Source: Coriobacteriaceae bacterium (GTDB lineage: Bacteria > Actinomycetota > Coriobacteriia > Coriobacteriales > Coriobacteriaceae). Taken from it: a stretch of 64,000 nucleotides of DNA. How positions within the stretch are numbered: position 1 is the first letter of the stretch; each line of letters starts with the position of its first letter. This document shows positions 1 through 7,167 of the stretch, piece after piece. Location of the stretch: contig CP107217.1 in NCBI GenBank assembly GCA_025757745.1, forward strand, positions 1,674,001-1,738,000, given 5' to 3'. The notes beneath the pieces were generated by a model that was given only the letters and a program-made list of their open reading frames with translations, made no database searches and was not told the origin of the DNA. The position numbers and the translations under genes are program-made.

Positions 1-1779
1 GGGGCGGATGCGGAGCGTCGGGATAACCGGCAGGGGCAGGAAGATGATGCCCATGATGGGGTCGAGCGGCGGCTCAATACCCATGGCGCGCGCCTTGACC
101 ATAAAGTCGTCGTGCTGCGCGGCGACATCCTCGGCCGTGCCTTCGCTCATCAGGCCGCCGAGCGCCAGCGGGATGCGCGCCACGACCTCGCCGTTGCGCA
201 CCAGTACGTGACCGCCCTGGCCCACGGCCTCGACGGCAGCCATCATATCGGCGGCATTGTCGCCCACCACGCATACGTTGTGCGAGTCGTGACCGATCGT
301 CGAGGCGATGGCACCGCCTGTGATGGTGAAGCCACGCACCCAGCCGCGACCGATATGCTTGCCGACCAGGCCCAGGCCAGCGGGGCCATCGCCGTCGGCG
401 CCCTCGGCCTGCAACGACACGCCGCGGCCATGGCGCTCGATCAGCATAATGCGACGCAGGCCCTCGGCGCTCTCGGGGCGAGCCATACCCGTGATGGCCT
501 TACCCGGCACCACGTCAATCACGGCCTCGCCCGGCTTAAAGGCATAGTCGAATACGTCGAGCGAAAGCTTCGGCAGCTTAACGGAGGCGCGCAGCTCATC
601 GGCAAGGGCCGCAACCTCGGCCATCTCGGGTGCAATCTCGCCCACAAAGGTACCGTCCTGCGCCACCAGGGCACCGGCGGCATATACGCGATGCGGAGCC
701 GTGGCAAACGTCAGGTCATTGAGCACCAGCAGGTCGGCACGCTTGCCCGGGGCGATGGCGCCACGCAGCTCGTGCGGGTCGCGGCAACCGTGGTCCAGGC
801 CAAACGCCTCGGCCGTGGACAGGGACGCCATAGAGATAGCGACCACGGGGTCGATACCGGCCTCAATCGCCACGCGGCAGGCGTTATCGATCATGCCGGT
901 CGCAAGCGCGTCGGAGGGAGCACGGTCGTCAGTCGCAAAGCAGCAACGGCGGGCACGGGCAGGATTCTCCAGCAGCATCGGCGACAGGTTGGCCAGGTCA
1001 TGGCTGCACGTACCTTCGCGCAGCATCACGTACATGCCGCGAGACAGCTTGTCGAGTGCCTCCTCGGGAATCGTCGACTCATGGTCAGCGATAATACCTG
1101 CTGCGGCATAGGCGTTGAGGTCCTTGCCGGCAACGAGCGGCGCGTGACCGTCAACCTGCTTGGACGGCGTCTGGTTGGCAGCGTCGATTCGAGCGCAGGT
1201 CTCGGGATCGGCCATAAAGACGCCCGGCAGGTTCATCATCTCGCCCAGGCCAAAGACATCGCCCGGATGCTCGGCAAAAAACGCCTGCATGTCAGCGGCG
1301 GTAATCACAGCGCCTGCTTGCTCATCGGGCAGCGCGGGCACGCACGAGGGCATCATGTACTTGATGGAAATGGGCGCGCGACGGCCGTCCTCGATCATAA
1401 AGCGCAGGCCGTCCAGGCCGGAAACGTTGGCGATCTCGTGGCTGTCGGCAATGGCAGTGGTGGTACCGCGCGTCGCCGCCATGCGCGCATACTCGGCAGG
1501 GCGGATGTTCGAAGACTCGATATGCAAGTGTCCGTCAATAAAACCGGGGGCAAGATAGCGGCCCTGGCAATCGATGACCTCGGCAGCCTCATACGTACCG
1601 GCGGCATCGTCGCGACCATCGTAGAGCACACCGACGATCACGCCATCCTTGACGGCAACGCTACCGGGCGCCACGCGCTGGCCGTACACATCGACAATCT
1701 GTGCGTTGGCAAACAGCGTGTCAACGGGCACACGACCCTCGGCGGCCTCGATCACAGATCTCATGACCTCAACGGACAT
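1..1779 (-). CDS. ade: Adenine deaminase, 3' end beyond window edge
   Basis: Hydrolyses adenine to hypoxanthine and ammonia in purine salvage; a binuclear-metal amidohydrolase. The reading frame runs from ATG at 1779-1777 off the left edge (593 codons seen), so only about the last residues and the stop are missing. Visible motifs are the metal-binding GFIDGHLHIESS near residues 79-90, DSHEIANVSG near 112-121, and the family block GHAPLVAGKDLNAY followed by ADHES. The last visible residues match the conserved C-terminal FLxLPVIPTLR segment. AAGGAG sits a few bases before the chosen ATG; an ATG four bases upstream is out of frame and stops at once. It fits functionally with the two purine permeases and XdhC further along. 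Confidence 0.93.
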   Translation of the reverse strand, partial: MSVEVMRSVIEAAEGRVPVDTLFANAQIVDVYGQRVAPGSVAVKDGVIVGVLYDGRDDAAGTYEAAEVIDCQGRYLAPGFIDGHLHIESSNIRPAEYARMAATRGTTTAIADSHEIANVSGLDGLRFMIEDGRRAPISIKYMMPSCVPALPDEQAGAVITAADMQAFFAEHPGDVFGLGEMMNLPGVFMADPETCARIDAANQTPSKQVDGHAPLVAGKDLNAYAAAGIIADHESTIPEEALDKLSRGMYVMLREGTCSHDLANLSPMLLENPARARRCCFATDDRAPSDALATGMIDNACRVAIEAGIDPVVAISMASLSTAEAFGLDHGCRDPHELRGAIAPGKRADLLVLNDLTFATAPHRVYAAGALVAQDGTFVGEIAPEMAEVAALADELRASVKLPKLSLDVFDYAFKPGEAVIDVVPGKAITGMARPESAEGLRRIMLIERHGRGVSLQAEGADGDGPAGLGLVGKHIGRGWVRGFTITGGAIASTIGHDSHNVCVVGDNAADMMAAVEAVGQGGHVLVRNGEVVARIPLALGGLMSEGTAEDVAAQHDDFMVKARAMGIEPPLDPIMGIIFLPLPVIPTLRIRP

Positions 1780-1929
1780 ACATACTCCTTTAACCGTAGA
1801 AAAAAGCTGCGGAGCGGACAGGCCTTCACCGCAGCAAACCAATAGCCATTGTATGCCCAAACGATGGGTCAGCAATACGCCTCCCCGCTTAACGGCACAC
1901 GCCGCTTGGCGCAATGGGGACAGGCTGCT

Positions 1930-1995
1930 TTGGGTAGTCGTTGGGGACGTTCTTAAACGACTAGTCATTCAAGAACGTCCCCAACGACTACCCAA
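1930..1995. repeat. Perfect 25-bp inverted repeat, 16-nt loop
   Basis: Left arm 1930-1954 and right arm 1971-1995 are exact reverse complements; the arm contains GTAGTCGTTGGGGACG. The loop holds a smaller ACTAGT palindrome. It lies in the intergenic stretch 1780-2053 between ade and the IS110 element. No T-tract follows, so a REP-like or MITE-like repeat is more likely than a terminator. I see no gene in 1780-2053. Confidence 0.8.
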
Positions 1996-2177
1996 CAACT
2001 ACTAACTGCCGTCCCGACAACAAAAACGCCGCTGTTTTGGCAACGACAGACACTATGACCCAATCCGAGGGCACTAAATAGATAGGAGCCCCCGCTCGTG
2101 ACCGCGGGTCGGGGCTGCGACAATGATGTTGAAGTGCCATAGGCGCAGCCGCGCCGCAACGAGGTTGGGAGGCTCCC

Positions 2178-3299
2178 ATGCCAAAGTATTCTACCGCGTT
2201 CGGGATGGACGTCCACCTGAGGTCGACCACCGTCTGCGCCCTCGACGCGGACACCGGCGAGGCCGTGACGAGGAGATTCCCCGGCAACCCCTGGGGCGAG
2301 ATCGCCGCCTGGATGGACGGGTTTCCCGGCCCGTCGCTCGCCGCCTACGAGAGCGGCTACCTCGGCTTCGCCCCGCAAAGGGAGCTCGCCGGGCTCGGCG
2401 TCGAGTGTGTCGTCGCCGCGGTCTCGAAGATCCCCAGGTCGGCCGCCGACTCGGCCTCCAAGAACGACAGGAACGACGCCGCCAGGATGGCCAAGGCGAT
2501 ACTCGCCCACGACATCTCCCCGGTGTGGGTCCCCTCCCCCGAGGTCGAGGGCATCAGGGACCTCGCCGGCGCCTACGACGGGGCGACCGCGCGCCTGGCG
2601 ACCGCCAAGCAGCGGCTGCTCGCCTTCCTCGCAAAGCGAGGGTTCGCCTACGGCGGCACCACGCCCGCCGGCAACCCGAGGAAGTACTGGACCTACGACT
2701 TCCTGAGGTGGCTCGACAAGGTCAGGCCGGAGGACGATGGCGGGATCCGGACGCTCGCCGCCCTGAGGAACGAGGTCGAGGCCGCGGCGGAGGCCCGGGC
2801 GGACCTGCTCTCCGAGTACAGGGCGGCCGTGGATGCCAGCCCGATCGCCGCGGAGGTGGCCGCCCTCCAGTCGATCAAGGGCTGCGCCTTCGCGCTGGCC
2901 GCAGCCTTCTCGGCCGAGGTCGGTGACTTCACGAGGTTCCGTTCCGGAAGGCAGGTCACGGCCTACTTCGGCCTCGCGCCGAGCCAGAGGTCGAGCGGCG
3001 AGTCCGTGCGGCTCGGAGGCATCAGCGGTGCGGGCAACGCGCTCGTGAGGAAGCTGGCCGTCGAGGGCTCATGGTGCTACGCCGCGGCGCGGCACCAGCC
3101 GAAGCTCATGCCGAGGGACACGGGCGTGCCCCTCGAGATAAGGATGCACGGGAGGAAGGGGTCCGAGCGGCTCCTGCGGCGGCGCGAGGAGATGCTCGCC
3201 CGCGGCATGCCCCAGGCGAAGGCCAACGCGGCCACCGCGGCCGAGCTCGTGAGGTGGCTCTGGGCCCTCGGCATGATGTGCCGGGAGGGCGCGGAATAG
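2178..3299 (+). CDS. IS110-family DEDD transposase
   Basis: Recombinase of copy 1, 373 aa, full length for the family. The N-terminal RuvC-like DEDD domain shows FGMDVH (first Asp near residue 10), AYESGYLGF and SKNDRNDAARMA. The C-terminal Transposase_20 domain shows SIKGCAFALAAAFSAEVGDF and the serine-containing GLAPSQRSSGESVRLGGISG. Known members excise and integrate circular intermediates guided by a structured RNA from the element's non-coding end. The start is chosen because GGGAGG lies just upstream in the sequence GGGAGGCTCCCATG, the same initiation context as the second copy at 51178. No frameshift is seen, so it may be active. Confidence 0.93.
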   Translation: MPKYSTAFGMDVHLRSTTVCALDADTGEAVTRRFPGNPWGEIAAWMDGFPGPSLAAYESGYLGFAPQRELAGLGVECVVAAVSKIPRSAADSASKNDRNDAARMAKAILAHDISPVWVPSPEVEGIRDLAGAYDGATARLATAKQRLLAFLAKRGFAYGGTTPAGNPRKYWTYDFLRWLDKVRPEDDGGIRTLAALRNEVEAAAEARADLLSEYRAAVDASPIAAEVAALQSIKGCAFALAAAFSAEVGDFTRFRSGRQVTAYFGLAPSQRSSGESVRLGGISGAGNALVRKLAVEGSWCYAAARHQPKLMPRDTGVPLEIRMHGRKGSERLLRRREEMLARGMPQAKANAATAAELVRWLWALGMMCREGAE

Positions 3300-3562
3300 A
3301 CATAGCCCCCGTCCCGGCGAGCCGGGCGGCCTTCGGGGACACCCCCTATTTCGCTGTGCGCGCGGAGCCCTCCGCATACGCCCCGACAGACTTGGGGAAC
3401 CCCGCCGAAGGAATGGAGTGCGGGCCGACAGAACGGTATCCGCGGATATGAGACTGAGCCGAAGGCGTCGATGACATGCCGGGGGCGGACCGGGACGGGT
3501 TAACGGCAGGCCCCGCCGACCGATTGCAAGCGGTCGGCGGGGCCATTGTGGCTCTTGACAGT
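3300..3562 (+). ncRNA. Candidate bridge/seek guide RNA of IS110 copy 1
   Basis: This is the 263-nt non-coding right arm of the element. It contains a perfect 14-bp hairpin (GGCCCCGCCGACCG at 3509-3522 with 3531-3544), preceded by GGACGGGTT and followed by CTCTTGACA just inside the right inverted repeat. The second IS110 element has the same order of landmarks at 52523-52592. Guide RNAs in this position are known for IS1111-type elements. The transcript limits are not determinable by eye, and the assignment is inference. Confidence 0.4.
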
Positions 3563-3582
3563 GGATTGGGTCATATGAGCGA

Positions 3583-3681
3583 AAACCCGCCAGAGCGAGC
3601 AAGGTGCCTTGAAACGAGGCGGCATTGACCTTCTGGTCATGCCGCCGAAGTTGAAAGGCAGATTGCCGCTCTGGCGGGTTT
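3583..3681. repeat. Long imperfect hairpin (about 100 nt) between IS110 and tyrS
   Basis: The outer 15-bp arms (3583-3597 and 3667-3681) are perfect complements. Inside, GCAA..TGCCTT pairs with AAGGCA..TTGC, and the tip is GGCGGCATTGACC against GGTCATGCCGCC around a TTCT loop. It begins only 8 bp outside the IS right end. It could be a structured RNA, a palindromic repeat used as IS target, or part of the tyrS 3' end. Confidence 0.6.
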
Positions 3682-3694
3682 GCAGCGTCGAGTC

Positions 3695-3722
3695 GTTACG
3701 CGGTTTGGTAAAACCGCGTAAC
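3695..3722 (-). terminator. Possible tyrS terminator hairpin, no clear U-tract
   Basis: GTTACGCGGTTT and AAACCGCGTAAC form a perfect 12-bp stem with a 4-nt loop directly abutting the tyrS stop codon. No T-run follows on the minus strand, so intrinsic termination is uncertain. Confidence 0.4.
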
Positions 3723-4933
3723 TAAATCAACTTGAAGCCCTTGCGCTTGCCTACGGAGAGGGTGTCGCCCAGCTTGAGGGCGCTGGGGTCGATGTTGTAG
3801 CTCTTGGGAGCCACGGCCTTGCCATTGATCTTGACGCCGCCGCCGTCGATGTCGCGACGGGCCTGGCCGGCGCTGGCCGAAAGGCCCAGGTCCTTGAGCA
3901 GACCGGCGAGGTAGATCTGGCCCTCGTCGTTAACAGTCAGCTCAACATGCTTCTCGGGGAAGTCGGCGAGCTGGCCCTCCTTGAACACGCGGTCGAACTC
4001 GGCCTGAGCCTCGTCGCCGGCACCGGCGCCGTGGTAGGTGTCGCACAGGTCGCGGCCCAGAGCGCGCTTGAGCTCGTAGGGGTCGGCGGAACCGTCGGCC
4101 AGGGCGGCGTCGATCTTGTCGACCTCGGCCGGGGCGAGCGAACTGGCCAGACGATAGTACTTGCCAATCATCTCGTCGGGGATAGACATGGTCTTGCCGA
4201 ACATATCCTTGGGAGCGTCGGTCAGGCCGATGTAGTTGCCATAGGACTTGGACATCTTGCGCACGCCATCGGTACCCTCGAGCAGCGGCATGGTGAGCGC
4301 GATCTGCGGCTCCATGCCCATCTTCTCCATGAGCTCACGGCCGGCAAGCAGGTTGAAGAGCTGGTCGGTGCCGCCCATCTCCACGTCGGCCTTGATCATG
4401 ACCGAATCGTATGCCTGCATCACGGGGTACAGGAACTCGTGCAGGGCGATCGGCGTCTGGGACTGGTAGCGCTTGGTAAAGTCGTCGCGCTCGAGGATAC
4501 GGGCGACGGTGAACTTGGAGCACACCTGCAGCAGACCAGCCAGATCCATCGACAAGATCCAGTCACCGTTGTGCACGATGGTGGTCTTCTCGGGATCCAG
4601 GATCTTCATGGCCTGGCTCACGTAGGTCTCGGCATTGGCCTCGATTTGCTCCTGCGAAAGCTGCGGACGGGTGGAATTCTTGCCCGAAGGGTCGCCAATC
4701 AACGCGGTACCGTTGCCGATGATGAGGGTGACGTTGTGGCCCAGGTCCTGGAACTGACGCATCTTGCGCAGCGGCACGGCGTGGCCCAGGTGCAGGTCGG
4801 GGCTGGTGGGATCGACGCCGAGCTTGATGTTGAGGGGCTCGCCCTTCTCAAGCTTCTTGCGAAGGTCGGCCTCGGGGACGATCTGCGCGACGCCCGAGGT
4901 GATGATACGCATTTGCTCGTCAACAGACAGCAT
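3722..4933 (-). CDS. tyrS: Tyrosyl-tRNA synthetase
   Basis: Charges tRNA-Tyr with tyrosine in the cytoplasm; class I aminoacyl-tRNA synthetase, 403 aa, normal length. The HIGH-type signature is HLGH at residues 48-51 and KMSKS is near 226-230. The C-terminal S4-like RNA-binding domain starts around residue 340 (LSASAGQARRDIDGGGVKINGK). AAAGGAGG precedes the ATG by a suitable spacing. Only 96 bp separate it from the upstream U32 gene, which contain a small GC hairpin but no room for a T-box leader. It may be cotranscribed with the U32 gene or have a short promoter there. Confidence 0.98.
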   Translation of the reverse strand: MLSVDEQMRIITSGVAQIVPEADLRKKLEKGEPLNIKLGVDPTSPDLHLGHAVPLRKMRQFQDLGHNVTLIIGNGTALIGDPSGKNSTRPQLSQEQIEANAETYVSQAMKILDPEKTTIVHNGDWILSMDLAGLLQVCSKFTVARILERDDFTKRYQSQTPIALHEFLYPVMQAYDSVMIKADVEMGGTDQLFNLLAGRELMEKMGMEPQIALTMPLLEGTDGVRKMSKSYGNYIGLTDAPKDMFGKTMSIPDEMIGKYYRLASSLAPAEVDKIDAALADGSADPYELKRALGRDLCDTYHGAGAGDEAQAEFDRVFKEGQLADFPEKHVELTVNDEGQIYLAGLLKDLGLSASAGQARRDIDGGGVKINGKAVAPKSYNIDPSALKLGDTLSVGKRKGFKLI

Positions 4934-5029
4934 TGGGTATCCTCCTTTTGCTATAGCACCCTCGCCGAAAACGGCGGTGCTGGAAGTCCATAAACTCTCT
5001 TATGATAACAAACTGACGCGACGCAGCAT

Positions 5030-7006
5030 CTACGACAGGAAAATCCTCGTCCTGCCGCATGCGTCGATGGCAACTGGCAGACGCGTACCGTCACGCTCGA
5101 CCAGATAGCGCACCTGCCGACGACGCAAGCAGTCGCGGCAACGGACCTGCCCCGTCGCATCGGTGGCGCAGACGCCCTCGGCGGTCAGCAGGCAGTGCTC
5201 GCACACCATAAGCTCGGGACAGTCGGCGTCGAACGGACCCAAGACGCCGGGTTCAGCAGCCAGCTCGGCAATACGCTCCCTGTCATTGCTGAGCAACTCG
5301 GCAGGCAAGTATACCCACCCCGCGCCAAGCCCGCGCAGCCAGGCAAGCGTGGCCCGATTGGCACAGAACACCGGCGCCGCCACGTCAAACGCCGTGCCCA
5401 GCTCGCGGGCCATCGCCACCTGCCCCAGGTTGCGGCAAACCACACGCCCGGCACGCTGCATAAGCGCCCGAGTCCGCTCGGCGTCGCCTGCGCGGCACAC
5501 TTCGTCGAGCACCACCGTCGCATCGGACAGATCCCGCTCATCGCGCGGATCCACATCCATCAGTTCCCAGGCAAAGACCATACGAGCAAAATCCTCGCGC
5601 TTTGCCGGCTCCCCCGGCTCCGCCAACTCCGTCGGCACATCACCATCTGCCAGAACGCCCTCAAACGGCAACACCTCAACGGACCGCTCAACAGGCGCGA
5701 CCGTATCTGCCTCGACCCGCATACGCTCCAACACCGCTGCCGTCTGCCCCAGCACGCCTGCGCTGCGAATCAGATAGACCTCGCAGCCCGCATCCACCTT
5801 GCGCTTGCAATGGACAACGACGCGCTCTCCCGCAGCGGCATCCACGGGACAAGGCACCTGTGGCCAGCGCTTGGGCACATCGGGACGCGCGTCGGCACCC
5901 GGGTAAAATCGGATCTCGAGCGTATCGCCCGCCGCCACGGCGGCATCAAGCTCAACCGTCACCTCTTCGTGACCCACCGCCACCAAGTGGCCCACGCGCA
6001 CGCCCTGGTTGATCGCGCGTTCAAAGCTCATGAGCTCGGCGCCCGAACGACCCCGCAGATACGCATCGGTAAAGCCGCGGTTGAACGACCTCCCCAGCTC
6101 GCGCTCAAGCGTCGGCACCGCATCGGCATCCCATGTGCCGTCGCGCAGCATATCGAGCGCCCGACGCCACACCCTCACCACGTTAAAGACGTAGTCGGGA
6201 TTCTTCATGCGGCCCTCGATCTTGAGCGATGCCACGCCGGCGGCAACAAGCTCCGGCAGGCGCGCGATACCCAGATAGTCACGCGGACAAAGCAGGCGGT
6301 CCCCTTCGACAGCAACAACACTCTGCCCCGCCTCGTCCGCCAAGTCATAGGACAGACGGCACGGCTGTGTGCAGTCGCCGCGCATCGCCGACCGTCCGCG
6401 CCGCAGGGCCGAAAACTCACACGCGCCTGAATAACCAATGCAAATAGCACCGTGACAGAACACCTCTATGGGCACGCCAGTAGCGCAAAGCGTCCCAATC
6501 TCCGCCACGTTCAGCTCGCGCGCAGTCGTCACGCGCTCAACTCCCAACTCCTTGGCAGCCAACTGCACGGCGCCCTCGCTGTGAGCGCCCGCTTGGGTGG
6601 ACAGGTGAATCTCGACCCCCGCAATCGCCGCACGAAGCGCACAGGCCAGCCCGGCATCGGCCACAATCAACGCATCGGCACCCAACGCGTGCGCATGCGC
6701 CCCCAACGCCACGGCGTCGGCAAGCTCATCATCGAACACGAACACGTTGAGCGTCACGTACACACGCACGCCATGGGCATGGGCCACGGCACAACCGCGC
6801 GCGAACTCATCATCGCTAAAGCCATGCGCGCTCACTCGAGCGTTGAATCCGTCCAGCCCCGCATAGATGGCATCGGCACCCGCCGCAATCGCCGCGAGCA
6901 TCTGGTCGAGTCCGCCAGCAGGCGCCAGCAGCTCGGGCAGCGCCACTTCAGCCGCCGCCAGCTCGCTTTCGCATTGTCCACTCGGTTCCACCGGCCGAAT
7001 CGCCAT
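5030..7006 (-). CDS. U32 family 'peptidase' (RlhA/TrhP-like RNA hydroxylation family)
   Basis: This 658-aa protein starts with the U32 signature ELLAPAGGLDQMLAAIAAGADAIY. It has the conserved cysteine block FCHGAICIGYSGACEF...GDCTQPCR, which in characterised relatives (RlhA, TrhP, UbiU/V) binds an iron-sulfur cluster. The C-terminal part has further Cys pairs (CEHC, CRDC) and ends in CGRTRIF, as in long U32 proteins. Characterised bacterial members hydroxylate rRNA or tRNA bases using prephenate rather than cutting peptides; which substrate applies here is not visible. I chose ATG at 7006-7004 because AAGGAG lies upstream; an in-frame TTG six codons earlier lacks that spacing. A paralogue is at 45639-48134. 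Confidence 0.85.
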   Translation of the reverse strand: MAIRPVEPSGQCESELAAAEVALPELLAPAGGLDQMLAAIAAGADAIYAGLDGFNARVSAHGFSDDEFARGCAVAHAHGVRVYVTLNVFVFDDELADAVALGAHAHALGADALIVADAGLACALRAAIAGVEIHLSTQAGAHSEGAVQLAAKELGVERVTTARELNVAEIGTLCATGVPIEVFCHGAICIGYSGACEFSALRRGRSAMRGDCTQPCRLSYDLADEAGQSVVAVEGDRLLCPRDYLGIARLPELVAAGVASLKIEGRMKNPDYVFNVVRVWRRALDMLRDGTWDADAVPTLERELGRSFNRGFTDAYLRGRSGAELMSFERAINQGVRVGHLVAVGHEEVTVELDAAVAAGDTLEIRFYPGADARPDVPKRWPQVPCPVDAAAGERVVVHCKRKVDAGCEVYLIRSAGVLGQTAAVLERMRVEADTVAPVERSVEVLPFEGVLADGDVPTELAEPGEPAKREDFARMVFAWELMDVDPRDERDLSDATVVLDEVCRAGDAERTRALMQRAGRVVCRNLGQVAMARELGTAFDVAAPVFCANRATLAWLRGLGAGWVYLPAELLSNDRERIAELAAEPGVLGPFDADCPELMVCEHCLLTAEGVCATDATGQVRCRDCLRRRQVRYLVERDGTRLPVAIDACGRTRIFLS

Positions 7007-7167
7007 CGGTAAACTCCTTGCCAAGGTGTGCTTTCACTCTGAAAAATACTGCCAACCAGCATACACGAGGCCCCGCGTGCCCCGATTGGTTTATCGTGTA
7101 ATAACTTATGTCCATCCTGCCCGGCAGCATACCTGCCGCCTGGCACGACATACCTGGAGGTCAATAT

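Larger units (their letters stand above)
2054..3575 (+). mobile_element. IS110-family insertion sequence (IS1111-like layout), copy 1
   Basis: The ends are defined by 13-bp inverted repeats: TATGACCCAATCC at 2054-2066 and GGATTGGGTCATA at 3563-3575. Between them are a DEDD transposase (2178-3299), 111 nt of left non-coding DNA and 263 nt of right non-coding DNA. The longer non-coding arm on the 3' side plus subterminal inverted repeats is the IS1111-subgroup arrangement. No target duplication is evident, as expected for this family. The exact outer boundaries may extend a few bases beyond the inverted repeats. Confidence 0.75.

Noticed and set aside
112..1845. 577-codon open frame on the plus strand
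   Set aside because: It is antisense to adenine deaminase, has histidine/glycine-rich composition typical of GC-rich antisense frames, and the minus strand encodes clear Ade motifs.
2067..2177. Guide RNA in the left arm of IS110 copy 1
   Set aside because: The left arm is only 111 nt, and the longer structured non-coding arm plus subterminal inverted repeats are on the 3' side, fitting the IS1111 layout instead.
3947..4993. 348-codon plus-strand frame over tyrS
   Set aside because: Antisense shadow of tyrS; no recognisable domain.
4934..5029. T-box riboswitch upstream of tyrS
   Set aside because: The gap is only 96 nt and shows no T-box sequence or long leader; a T-box needs roughly 200 nt or more.
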